Shown: positions 1 through 5,381, counted from the stretch's first letter. The stretch is 5,884 nucleotides of DNA from Trichodesmium sp. MAG_R04 (GCA_023356515.1 JAKQYG010000269.1:1-5884); one strand, 5' to 3'. Program-made: numbers and translations. Notes: generated by a model from the letters alone, not told the origin.

Positions 1-1
1 G

Positions 2-580
2 GCAGGTCCAGTATAGGTAGCTTATTGCGTGCAGACTATGCCAGCTCCTCACTTTAGGGATCAAAGATCTCCACTTTTAAGGTTGGGTACTCATTTATTA
101 GGTTTGGGTTATCTATTCAGTGAAATTCGTCTTAAGGGTAACGCTTACGGTGCCGGATGTAGTTACAGTGGTTTAGGAAAAGTAGTTTCTCTGTATTCCT
201 ATCGTGACCCTCATGTTAGTCGGACTCTTGATGTATTTAATGGTTTGATAGATTATCTCAAGGATGTAGATTGGACTCAGACTGATATTGACCGGGCAAT
301 TATTGCTACAATTCAGGATGATTCTCCGGTTTTACGCCCAGAGGTGGCGACAAGTTTAGCTTTGGAACGTTATCTGATTGGGAAAACTGCTGAACTCAGG
401 GAGGAACGTTATCAGCGAGCGCTCAAGGCTACGGTGGCAGATGTGAAACAAACTTTGCTGGATGTATTTATTGCAGGGATGGAACGTAATAATGTTTGCG
501 TGATGTCGTCTCGCGAGAAATTAGAGGAAGCAAATCGTCATCGGGAGGCAGATCCATTGAAAATTTCTGATATTATGTAG
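2..580 (+). pseudogene. C-terminal part of M16C (PreP-like) insulinase-family metallopeptidase, interrupted by TAG
   Basis: The translated text (TMPAPHF, SEIRLKGNAYGAGCSYS, LYSYRDPHVSRTLDVFNGLIDYL, then a charged helical tail) matches my memory of the end of the roughly 970-residue M16C presequence-protease-like peptidases. These zinc proteases degrade peptides in a closed two-half chamber; the catalytic HxxEH half lies upstream, outside the window. The frame is open from the left edge except for TAG at 14-16. Reading through gives A-G-P-V-stop-V-A-Y-C before TMPAPHF, and homologues should continue across this point, so a CAG or GAG codon has probably become TAG. The GTG at 29 is the first possible start after the stop, but it falls inside the conserved domain and has no ribosome binding site. 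A stable 183-residue product would lack the active site. The stop codon is at 578-580. The family call is fairly sure; pseudogene status depends on the base at 14 being correct. Confidence 0.7.
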
Positions 581-651
581 TATTAAGCTTTTCTTGATTT
601 ATCAAGTCATATAATTCTGTGGTGGAAAACATAGATTTATTTTAATAGATT

Positions 652-741
652 TAGGACTTACGCAACGGCAGTAATTGTAGTGATAATATCTTGAAAAAGA
701 CAAATTTATGCACCATATATAGCGGTACTGCGTAAGTCCTG
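652..741 (+). mobile_element. MITE, copy 1 (90 bp, 5-bp target duplication)
   Basis: Perfect 12-bp terminal inverted repeats AGGACTTACGCA (653-664) and TGCGTAAGTCCT (729-740) bound a non-coding core. The 5-bp direct repeat AGATT at 647-651 and 742-746 directly flanks the 652-741 unit, as expected of a transposition target duplication. A second copy lies inverted at 4359-4452 and an end fragment at 5335-5361. No transposase is encoded, so movement must have depended on an enzyme supplied by a full-length IS with the same ends. I cannot name that IS family from the termini alone. Confidence 0.8.
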
Positions 742-776
742 AGATTGCTACTGGAGTTTAGACTAAACAAATGTTG

Positions 777-870
777 ATATCAGTCAAGGGGATAGGAGGC
801 GTGTGAGCTGGAAACTCTCATGCACGGTTTTGAAGCAGATGTGAGGGGTAGCGATACCCCCATCGACTAT
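777..870 (+). mobile_element. Group II intron remnant: domains V and VI (3' end), inactive
   Basis: Positions 796-831 have the shape of intron domain V. GTG-TGAG pairs with CTCA-TG-CAC, leaving the typical two-base TG bulge, closed by a CTGGAAACT-type GAAA loop and followed by GGTTTTGAAGC. Domain VI follows: GGGGTA (845-850), GCGA tetraloop (851-854), TACCCC (855-860), with A844 placed as the bulged branch-point adenosine between G843:C861 and the main stem. The 3' splice point would fall near 867-870. The expected GAGCCG at the foot of domain V reads GAGGCG here, which breaks the catalytic AGC triad at 797-799 and one stem pair. The sequence from 742 probably belongs to the end of domain IV. 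There is no reverse transcriptase or intron 5' half, so this is a scar. Confidence 0.7.
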
Positions 871-901
871 GACTGGATAGGTATAAATAAATTAGGGTGA
901 A

Positions 902-929
902 GTAGGGGCGAACGGTTGTTCGCCACTAC
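902..929. repeat. Dispersed palindromic repeat (GTAGGGGCGAAC type)
   Basis: GTAGGGGCGAAC (902-913) faces GTTCGCCACTAC (918-929) across the loop GGTT, giving a 12-bp stem with one mismatch. From memory, repeats of this wording are common between genes in Nostocales genomes. No T-run follows, so it is not an intrinsic terminator on either strand. Confidence 0.6.
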
Positions 930-1171
930 AGGACTCACGAGGGAAGAGCCATTAGCTTCTTCGTAGGAAGGACTATATTTGAGAAGAGCAAGAATGTCTG
1001 CGCCAGTAATTGGGACTGCTATAATATAAGTCAAATTCTGCTTATAAATATCCTATCCAATTCAAATGCTTAAAGCCATAATACAAATATAAGAGTAATG
1101 TTTTAATGATTCTTTTCAACATATACAATTACTACCTATTTATTGCCCGATTCCCTAGTTTAAAAAAAAAG
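930..1171. other. Gene-free AT-rich spacer
   Basis: I see no ORF, tRNA or known riboswitch here. There is an isolated TATAAT at 1020-1025 without a convincing -35 box. The GTCTGCGCC near 996 only loosely recalls the GUGYG start of group II introns and is not enough to call a second intron end. Confidence 0.5.
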
Positions 1172-1206
1172 TGGTAAGACTTTTTATATAGTAGTATGAT
1201 ATTACT
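1172..1206 (+). promoter_or_regulatory. Possible promoter and operator-like inverted repeat for the SBP gene
   Basis: TATGAT (1195-1200) matches the -10 consensus at 5 of 6 positions. The -35 candidate TGGTAA (1172-1177), 17 bp upstream, is weak. An imperfect inverted repeat, AGTAGTA/TATTACT (1190-1206), overlaps the -10 and could bind a regulator. It would give a leader of about 80 nt before ATG 1290. The background is very AT-rich, so chance is a real explanation. Confidence 0.22.
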
Positions 1207-1289
1207 CTTTAGATTAGCATTCAAACAAATTTTATTCAGACAATTCTACAAAAGTGGCATTGCTAAATCAAACAAACCTAGTAAAAAAG

Positions 1290-2327
1290 ATGAATTATAT
1301 TAGTCGCCGTCAATTTCTTTACTATACTAGCATCGCTATTGGTAATGGCATATTAACAAGTTGTACTAGTGCTAATAACTCCAATTCAGTAGCTAAAAAT
1401 GACAAAAATCTTGACAAAGTTACTTATGGAACAAACTGGTATGCTCAAGCCGAACATGGAGGATTTTATCAAGCAATTACTACAGGAATTTATAAAGATT
1501 ATGGTTTAGACGTCACTATTAGAATGGGAAATGCTCAAGTAAATGGAACTCAGCTATTAGTAGGAGGTGCAATAGACTTTTATATGGGGTCTAGTATAAG
1601 CGCAATTAGTTCTGTAGAAGCAGGAATTCCTACTATTACAGTTGCAGCTATTTTCCAAAAAGATCCCCAAGTATTAATTGCTCATCCAGGGGTAGGGAAT
1701 GACTCTTTAGAAAAACTTAAAAGCAAGTCGATTTTAGTATCATCTTTAGCTGAAAAAGGCTATTGGCAATTTCTCAAAACTAAGTTTGGTTATACAGACG
1801 ACCAGAGACGTCCTTATAACTTTAATATAGCTCCTTTTTTAGTAGATAAAAATGTAATTCAGCAAGGTTATCTGACGTCTGAACCTTTCACAATTCAGGA
1901 AAAAGGAGGCTTTGAACCTGTAGTTATGTTATTAGCAGATGCTGGCTACCAACCTTATGCTACTACCATAGAAACAACAAAAGAAATGGTAGAAAAAAAT
2001 CCAGATTTAGTCCAGAGATTTGTCGATGCTTCAATTAAAGGTTGGTATAGTTATTTAGAAAATCCTGAACCAGCAAATCAATTAATTAAAAAAGATAACC
2101 CAGAAATGAAAGATAAATTATTAGCTTATAGTTTAGAAAAAATGAAAGAATATGGTATAGTTATTTCTGGAGATGCTATTACCAAAGGTGTTGGTGCTAT
2201 GACAGACGAACGCTGGAAATCATTCTTTTATAGTGTAGTAGATACAGGAATAATTAAGCCAAACACTAACTATAAAGAAGCATTTACTTTACAGTTTGTC
2301 AATAAGGGTATAGAAGTATATCAGTAA
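1290..2327 (+). CDS. ABC transporter substrate-binding lipoprotein, NMT1/THI5 (ThiY-like) family
   Basis: This is a periplasmic binding protein that would deliver a small ligand to an ABC importer. The segment TNWYAQAEHGGFYQA followed by GIYKDYGLDV (about residues 48-75) is the hallmark opening of the NMT1/THI5-like fold, used by pyrimidine-precursor (ThiY), riboflavin and sulfonate binders. ThiY-like is my best guess, but the ligand is unknown. ATG 1290 is preferred over GTG 1254. It puts SRRQFL (5-10, Tat-like twin arginine) and the lipobox LTSC (22-25, lipidated Cys25) at the right distance from the N-terminus and gives 345 residues, normal for the family; the 12 extra residues from GTG add no signal feature. 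The ribosome binding site is weak at both starts (only an A-run before 1290). No permease, ATPase or thiamin-type riboswitch is adjacent, so its transporter partners must be encoded elsewhere. Codon use is AT-rich, like its neighbours. Confidence 0.85.
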   Translation: MNYISRRQFLYYTSIAIGNGILTSCTSANNSNSVAKNDKNLDKVTYGTNWYAQAEHGGFYQAITTGIYKDYGLDVTIRMGNAQVNGTQLLVGGAIDFYMGSSISAISSVEAGIPTITVAAIFQKDPQVLIAHPGVGNDSLEKLKSKSILVSSLAEKGYWQFLKTKFGYTDDQRRPYNFNIAPFLVDKNVIQQGYLTSEPFTIQEKGGFEPVVMLLADAGYQPYATTIETTKEMVEKNPDLVQRFVDASIKGWYSYLENPEPANQLIKKDNPEMKDKLLAYSLEKMKEYGIVISGDAITKGVGAMTDERWKSFFYSVVDTGIIKPNTNYKEAFTLQFVNKGIEVYQ

Positions 2328-2369
2328 GTTAGTTTTTATGAAAATAGTATAATTTAGTATAGCAATTAT

Positions 2370-2405
2370 AAATTAGTTATGAAAATGTTTATAACAGCTA
2401 ATTTT
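2370..2405 (+). terminator. Weak AT-rich hairpin after the SBP gene
   Basis: AAATTAG-TTAT (2370-2380) can pair with ATAA (2391-2394) and CTAATTT (2398-2404), with a CAG bulge, 43 bases after the stop codon. The T-run is only four bases and the stem has two G:C pairs at most, so termination here is doubtful. Confidence 0.25.
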
Positions 2406-2540
2406 AACTTAAAACCTTTCAGTTCTTACTATAGCAATCCTATTTTACTGATGTTACAAATATTGCAACTTTTTGATAATAGATTTGAATAACATAGTTG
2501 ATGGGTAATAATTTTGCAGTTTATTTCTAGTTTTTGAATT

Positions 2541-2580
2541 GTTACAATCTATGGGCAGATTTCTATATACTGATAAGAGG
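2541..2580 (+). promoter_or_regulatory. Possible terD promoter and clear Shine-Dalgarno
   Basis: GTTACA (2541-2546) and TATATA (2564-2569) are spaced 17 bp apart and could be -35 and -10 boxes. The start would then lie near 2576, which leaves a very short leader, so the promoter call is weak. The AAGAGG at 2575-2580, six bases before ATG 2587, is a good ribosome binding site and supports that start. Confidence 0.35.
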
Positions 2581-2586
2581 TAAATT

Positions 2587-3159
2587 ATGTCTATTAATCT
2601 CAGTAAAGGTGAAAGAGTAAACCTTTCCAAAGAATCTCCTAATTTAACACAAGCTGGTATTGGGTTAGGATGGGATGTCAATACTACAGACACAGGTTTA
2701 GCATTTGACTTAGATGCTTCTGTATTTATGTTAGGAAGTAATGGCAAAATCCCCATAGAAAAATACTTTGTTTTCTACAATAACCTAACATCACCAGATG
2801 GTTCTGTTAAACATTCCGGAGATAGTAGAACAGGAGAAGGTTCCGGAGATGATGAACTAATACAAATAGATTTAACAAAAGTAGACCAAGCAATTCAAGA
2901 AATTGTTTTTGTCGTAACTATACATGAAGCAGATGCCAGAAGACAAAACTTTGGACAAGTCAGAAATTCTTTTATTAGAATCTATGATATTACCACAGAA
3001 CAAGAAGTAGCTAAATATGAATTAGAAGAAGATTTTTCACGAGAAACTGCCCTAGAATTTGGCAGACTTTATCGCAAAGATAATGACTGGAGGTTCCAAG
3101 CTGTTGGACAAGGTTATAATTCCGGTTTACAAGGGTTTGTTGATAAGTATGCTTCTTAG
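2587..3159 (+). CDS. TerD-family protein (tellurium-resistance/stress domain)
   Basis: At 190 residues this is a single complete TerD domain, the usual length for TerD/TerE. Family landmarks are LGWDVN (27-32), AFDLDASVF (39-47), FYNNLTSPDGSVKHSGD (63-79), the acidic RTGEGSGDDE (81-90) and FVVTIHEADARRQNFGQV (108-125) leading to FIRIYD. The acidic residues D30, D41, D43 and the GDDE cluster lie where TerD domains bind calcium. TerD proteins are cytosolic and linked to tellurite, phage and envelope stress; their exact biochemical role is unsettled, so resistance to tellurite should not be assumed. ter genes are often clustered with paralogues, TerC or TerB, but none is next to this one. It stands alone, convergent to rsmA, after a strong ribosome binding site. 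Confidence 0.92.
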   Translation: MSINLSKGERVNLSKESPNLTQAGIGLGWDVNTTDTGLAFDLDASVFMLGSNGKIPIEKYFVFYNNLTSPDGSVKHSGDSRTGEGSGDDELIQIDLTKVDQAIQEIVFVVTIHEADARRQNFGQVRNSFIRIYDITTEQEVAKYELEEDFSRETALEFGRLYRKDNDWRFQAVGQGYNSGLQGFVDKYAS

Positions 3160-3244
3160 CTCAAATTGTAGAGACAATGAGGTAATAGTACTGTTTTCTT
3201 AACATAAAACTTGGCAAATAGAGAAAAGTTATATTTAAGTTGTT

Positions 3245-3262
3245 TGAGGGAGCTTTTCCTCA
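3245..3262. terminator. Hairpin between convergent terD and rsmA
   Basis: TGAGGGA (3245-3251) pairs with TTCCTCA (3256-3262, one G:T pair) around the loop GCTT. It lies 86 bases after the terD stop and 87 bases beyond the rsmA stop, where a shared terminator would be useful. There is no proper T-run on either side, so it would need another factor or may simply be a hairpin. Confidence 0.3.
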
Positions 3263-3302
3263 TAAAAGTGTATTGAATAAGTACATTTTTTTGAAGAGTT
3301 TT

Positions 3303-3319
3303 ACTCCCCAAACTCCCCA
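3303..3319. repeat. Short CCCC-type tandem repeat
   Basis: ACTCCCCAA is followed directly by ACTCCCCA. It recalls the short tandemly repeated heptamers (CCCCA-type STRRs) of heterocystous cyanobacteria, in degenerate form. The pyrimidine-rich stretch runs on as CTCCTGCTCCCTCC-like DNA into the 3' end of rsmA. Confidence 0.4.
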
Positions 3320-3348
3320 CCTTCTGTAGACTCTGCTTTTTTCAGCTT

Positions 3349-4188
3349 TTACTCTCCTGCTCCCTCCATACTCCTATCCTCCAAACTATTTGCTAATGCC
3401 ACCCAATCCTGGACACCCAAATCTTCTGCACGACTTTGGGGGTTGACTTTTAACTTTTCTAATAACTCAGAAAGGCGATCGCGCTCAACAACTGCTTTTA
3501 GATTATTTCTCAACATTTTCCGTTTACTGGCAAAACCTAATTTAACTAACGTTTCCATTTGTTTTGGATTATTTGCCTGGGGTTCTATTAATTGGGGCCG
3601 TAGTCGTATTACTGCTGAATCTACTTTGGGTGAAGGGTAAAATGCTTTAGCAGGTACATCACAAATAAATTCACAGTTTGCTAAATATTGAATTTTCACT
3701 GACAGGGAACTATAAGCTTTTGAATCTGGTATAGCACAAATTCTATCTGCTACTTCTTTTTGTAATAATAAGACAATTAAATTATAAGTATTGGTTAAAG
3801 GTTGGGGGATTGTTCCTAATAGTTTTTCTAGAATTGGTCCAGTAATATTATAAGGTATATTAGCTACAACTTTATTAGGATTTTGGAAAGCGGGAAATTG
3901 TGCTAAATTTGTTTCTAAATCTAGGGATAAAATATCTCCTTGTAATAATAAAAAATTTTTAACTCTGCCAAATTTTTGAACTAACTTTTGACATAAATCT
4001 CTATCAATTTCTACTGCAAGAACTGAAGCTGCTAGTGGCAATAAATAATTAGTAAGGCTCCCTGTACCTGGCCCAATTTCTAGAATGCGATCTTTCTCGG
4101 ACAATTCAGCAGCTTGGACAATTTTCTTGAGAGCTTTATCGCTCCTCAGCCAATGTTGGGCAAATGTTTTTCGAGGTCGAATAGTCAT
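3349..4188 (-). CDS. rsmA: 16S rRNA (adenine1518-N6/adenine1519-N6)-dimethyltransferase RsmA (KsgA)
   Basis: RsmA uses S-adenosylmethionine to add two methyl groups to each of the adjacent adenines A1518 and A1519 in helix 45 of 16S rRNA, late in small-subunit assembly. Landmarks: the N-terminal RPRKTFAQHWL (4-14), SAM-binding motif I ILEIGPGTGSLT (35-46), VEID (59-62) for the ribose, QGDIL (83-87), the catalytic NIPYNIT (110-116, motif IV), the KEVADRI segment (144-150), FYPSPKVDSAVIRL (183-196) and the rRNA-contacting FASKRKMLRNNLK near 220. The 279-residue length is normal. ATG 4188 lies seven codons before FAQHW, as in relatives, although no clear ribosome binding site is visible. The last residues (EDRSMEGAGE) look non-conserved and come from purine-rich, repeat-like DNA. 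In many cyanobacteria ispE follows this gene; here terD is convergent instead. Confidence 0.96.
   Translation of the reverse strand: MTIRPRKTFAQHWLRSDKALKKIVQAAELSEKDRILEIGPGTGSLTNYLLPLAASVLAVEIDRDLCQKLVQKFGRVKNFLLLQGDILSLDLETNLAQFPAFQNPNKVVANIPYNITGPILEKLLGTIPQPLTNTYNLIVLLLQKEVADRICAIPDSKAYSSLSVKIQYLANCEFICDVPAKAFYPSPKVDSAVIRLRPQLIEPQANNPKQMETLVKLGFASKRKMLRNNLKAVVERDRLSELLEKLKVNPQSRAEDLGVQDWVALANSLEDRSMEGAGE
3475..3482. repeat. HIP1 octamer (in rsmA)
   Basis: Exact GCGATCGC, the highly iterated palindrome that is overrepresented in many cyanobacterial genomes. Two more copies lie at 5374 and 5693, and three in under 6 kb of AT-rich DNA is far above chance. It supports the cyanobacterial assignment. 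Confidence 0.9.
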
Positions 4189-4326
4189 TTCAGTTATCAG
4201 TTATTATTTACAGCAGATTTCGGGCAAATGAGGTAAAGGGTAAATGCTGAAAATCATATATAGTGCAGGAATCCTGACCGCGTGGCCGTGCCTCATACAT
4301 AACAATCAAAACGCTTTATCAGTAAC

Positions 4327-4346
4327 TCTGCAATAGTCTGCAATAG
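4327..4346. repeat. 10-bp tandem duplication
   Basis: TCTGCAATAG occurs twice in direct succession (4327-4336 and 4337-4346), just left of MITE copy 2. No function is evident; it may be a slippage product. Confidence 0.6.
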
Positions 4347-4358
4347 GAAGGATATTCT

Positions 4359-4452
4359 CAGGACTTAGGCAGTACCACTATATATGGCTGGCACATAAAT
4401 TTTTCTTTTTCAAGATATTGCCACTACAATTAGTGCCGTTGCGTAAGTCCTG
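4359..4452 (-). mobile_element. MITE, copy 2 (94 bp, inverted relative to copy 1)
   Basis: Read on the minus strand it matches copy 1 (652-741) over its whole length, with a handful of substitutions and a 4-base insertion near the middle. Its ends are CAGGACTTAGGCA and TGCGTAAGTCCTG, with one mismatch. ATTCT at 4354-4358 and 4453-4457 forms a 5-bp target duplication different from that of copy 1, which shows independent insertion. It lies upstream of rsmA, separated from its start by about 170 bp, and could affect rsmA transcription. Confidence 0.8.
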
Positions 4453-4805
4453 ATTCTCTTTTTTATACCCTTAAAAGAGTCATGCCAGACCCAAGTTTTT
4501 CAATAATCTCTTCGGAAAGTTGTTATCTGGCCAAACGTTAAACATGTGGAGGTTATTAATCCTAAAGGGATAATATTCTGTCTCATGGTAGTAGATAAAC
4601 CCTCTTTAGCATTTGGAATTAAGCACTAATACTAATTCTTAAAAGTCATGCTATACTTTAAAGCTTGGAAAAATAACTTTACTTTATGAATGAACTCACT
4701 ACTATATATATCATTTGACCCAACAAATAATATTTATAAATATAGAATCCAAGTGTAGCAAAGGTTGTAGAAATTAGTCGAAGACTCTTGCCACCTGTAA
4801 AAACT
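4453..4805. other. Gene-free accessory spacer
   Basis: No ORF of convincing length or composition is visible on either strand, and no tRNA-like cloverleaf. Related words recur (CTTAAAAGAGTCATGC near 4470 and CTTAAAAGTCATGC near 4638), which may be leftover duplications. AGTC-GAA-GACT (4776-4786) is a small hairpin of unknown meaning. Confidence 0.4.
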
Positions 4806-4823
4806 GGGTTTTTGCAAAAGCCC
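4806..4823. terminator. Hairpin, possible minus-strand terminator
   Basis: GGGTTTT and AAAAGCCC form a near-perfect hairpin (one G:T pair). On the minus strand it is followed by AGTTTTTA, a short T-run. No minus-strand gene upstream needs it, except a possible transcript antisense to 4868-5114. Confidence 0.25.
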
Positions 4824-4830
4824 TCTTGTA

Positions 4831-4869
4831 TTCCAAAGAATTGATATGTAATTATATAAGAAGTATAGG
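4831..4869 (+). promoter_or_regulatory. Candidate promoter for the 4868-5114 transcript
   Basis: Two overlapping readings are possible. TTGATA (4841-4846) with TATAGG (4864-4869) at 17-bp spacing would start near 4876. TTCCAA (4831-4836) with the better -10 TATAAG (4855-4860) at 18-bp spacing would start at the GGGA of 4868. The second places the 5' end exactly at the beginning of the paired region described below. Confidence 0.35.
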
Positions 4870-4878
4870 GACAACCTG

Positions 4879-4965
4879 ATGGATTACAAGAACCAAAAAC
4901 GAGGTGCTAGTAATCTTATCACTATAATTATCCTAAATTCTTTTATCTTTTATCTAAGATGTTGA
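4879..4965 (+). CDS. Candidate 28-residue small membrane peptide
   Basis: ATG 4879 opens a 28-codon frame ending in TGA 4963-4965. The N-terminal part, MDYKNQKRGASN, is polar and basic. It is followed by a hydrophobic stretch, LITIIILNSFIFYL (13-26), long enough to approach one membrane span, and it ends in RC. AGGGA (4867-4871), seven bases before the ATG, could serve as ribosome binding site. Both it and the start codon fall in predicted stems closed by downstream sequence, so translation could be switched. The frame cannot be extended upstream, because TAA at 4849-4851 comes before any start. I do not recognise it among the small photosystem or cytochrome subunits. A frame this short in AT-rich DNA may be accidental; the context (terminator, promoter, start-codon pairing) is the reason to list it. 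Confidence 0.3.
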   Translation: MDYKNQKRGASNLITIIILNSFIFYLRC

Positions 4966-5084
4966 GAATAAAACATTAGGGGGTAAAACCATCAGGTAAA
5001 TATTCCATCTAGGAGTTGTCCATCAGGGATATCTACTTTTTATTTAACTATTCAGGGTGTATCTTTAACCTGCAGTTCTAAACT

Positions 5085-5114
5085 CGCTGTCTACAAATAA
5101 GACGGCGTTTTTTT
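5085..5114 (+). terminator. Strong intrinsic terminator with no annotated gene upstream
   Basis: CGCTGTCT (5085-5092) pairs with AGACGGCG (5100-5107) along all eight positions (one T:G pair). The loop is ACAAATA, and seven T residues follow at once. This is a textbook Rho-independent terminator for plus-strand transcription, and the GC-rich stem stands out from the AT-rich surroundings. Confidence 0.85.
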
Positions 5115-5237
5115 GCATATCAATTCCTGACTTTAATACTCGAATTATCTCATATATAGCAAGCCTTTCAAGTCACTACATGATTTAAACATCGGTTTGG
5201 AAGACTATAGAGACTGAATTATAAACATGATTACAAT

Positions 5238-5289
5238 ATATCTTAAAAGTAATATCTATCTGAATATCTTAAAAGTAATATCTATCTGA
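5238..5289. repeat. Exact 26-bp tandem duplication
   Basis: The unit beginning ATATCTTAAAAG and ending ATCTATCTGA occurs twice back to back (5238-5263 and 5264-5289) with no differences, so the duplication is probably recent. There are no spacers, so it is not a CRISPR array. The copies also share the internal word ATATCT. Confidence 0.9.
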
Positions 5290-5334
5290 AAAAAAACTAA
5301 TTATAGTATTGACAATTCAATATGATAGTACGCT

Positions 5335-5361
5335 ATATATAGCGTATCTGCGTAAGTCCTG
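5335..5361 (+). mobile_element. MITE end fragment, copy 3
   Basis: ATATATAGCG followed by CTGCGTAAGTCCT matches the right end of copy 1 over 26 bases, with three mismatches. The left arm and core are absent. The fragment starts inside a perfect 18-bp palindrome (5329-5346, TACGCTATATATAGCGTA), so the break may have formed by fold-back or deletion at the terminal repeat. Confidence 0.65.
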
Positions 5362-5373
5362 TACATTGTTAAA

Positions 5374-5381
5374 GCGATCGC
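5374..5381. repeat. HIP1 octamer (intergenic)
   Basis: Exact GCGATCGC, 14 bases after the MITE fragment. Confidence 0.9.

Larger units (their letters stand above)
4868..5114 (+). ncRNA. Candidate structured transcript (ncRNA or locked small-peptide mRNA)
   Basis: A strong intrinsic terminator (5085-5114) ends a stretch with no known gene, and a plausible promoter lies just upstream of 4868. Between them the sequence can fold with nested, non-crossing stems. GGACAAC (4869-4875) pairs with GTTGTCC (5015-5021). CTGATGG (4876-4882) pairs with CCATCAG (4989-4995) and would stack directly on the first. ATTAC (4883-4887) pairs with GTAAT (4910-4914), TCCTAA (4931-4936) with TTAGGG (4976-4981), and ATCTT (4945-4949) with AAGAT (4956-4960). 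A second CCATCAGG at 5020-5027 offers an alternative partner for the 4875-4882 segment. It does not match 6S, tmRNA, RNase P or SRP RNA as I know them. The shorter stems may be chance in AT-rich DNA. Confidence 0.4.

Noticed and set aside
593..606. Intrinsic terminator after the M16 gene
   Set aside because: CTTGAT/ATCAAG forms only a short AT-rich hairpin, with no T-run after it.
735..760. TPP riboswitch upstream of the ThiY-like gene (CTGAGATT)
   Set aside because: The CTGAGA word is formed by the MITE end plus the target duplication, and the other conserved TPP elements are missing.
990..1015. 5' end of a second group II intron (GTCTGCGCC resembling GUGYG)
   Set aside because: The match is only a few bases, with the conserved start altered and no further domain I features that I could recognise.
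1254..1289. GTG start for the SBP gene, 12 codons upstream
   Set aside because: It has no ribosome binding site, and it would push the twin-arginine and lipobox away from their normal distance from the N-terminus; ATG 1290 fits better.
2454..2756. 100-codon minus-strand ORF over the terD start
   Set aside because: It is antisense to the convincing TerD frame and its upstream region, and its translation shows no family features.
3443..3640. 65-codon plus-strand ORF inside rsmA
   Set aside because: It is a shadow of the conserved rsmA coding frame and has no ribosome binding site or recognisable motif.
5238..5289. CRISPR array
   Set aside because: The two repeats abut with no spacer between them, and no cas gene is present.
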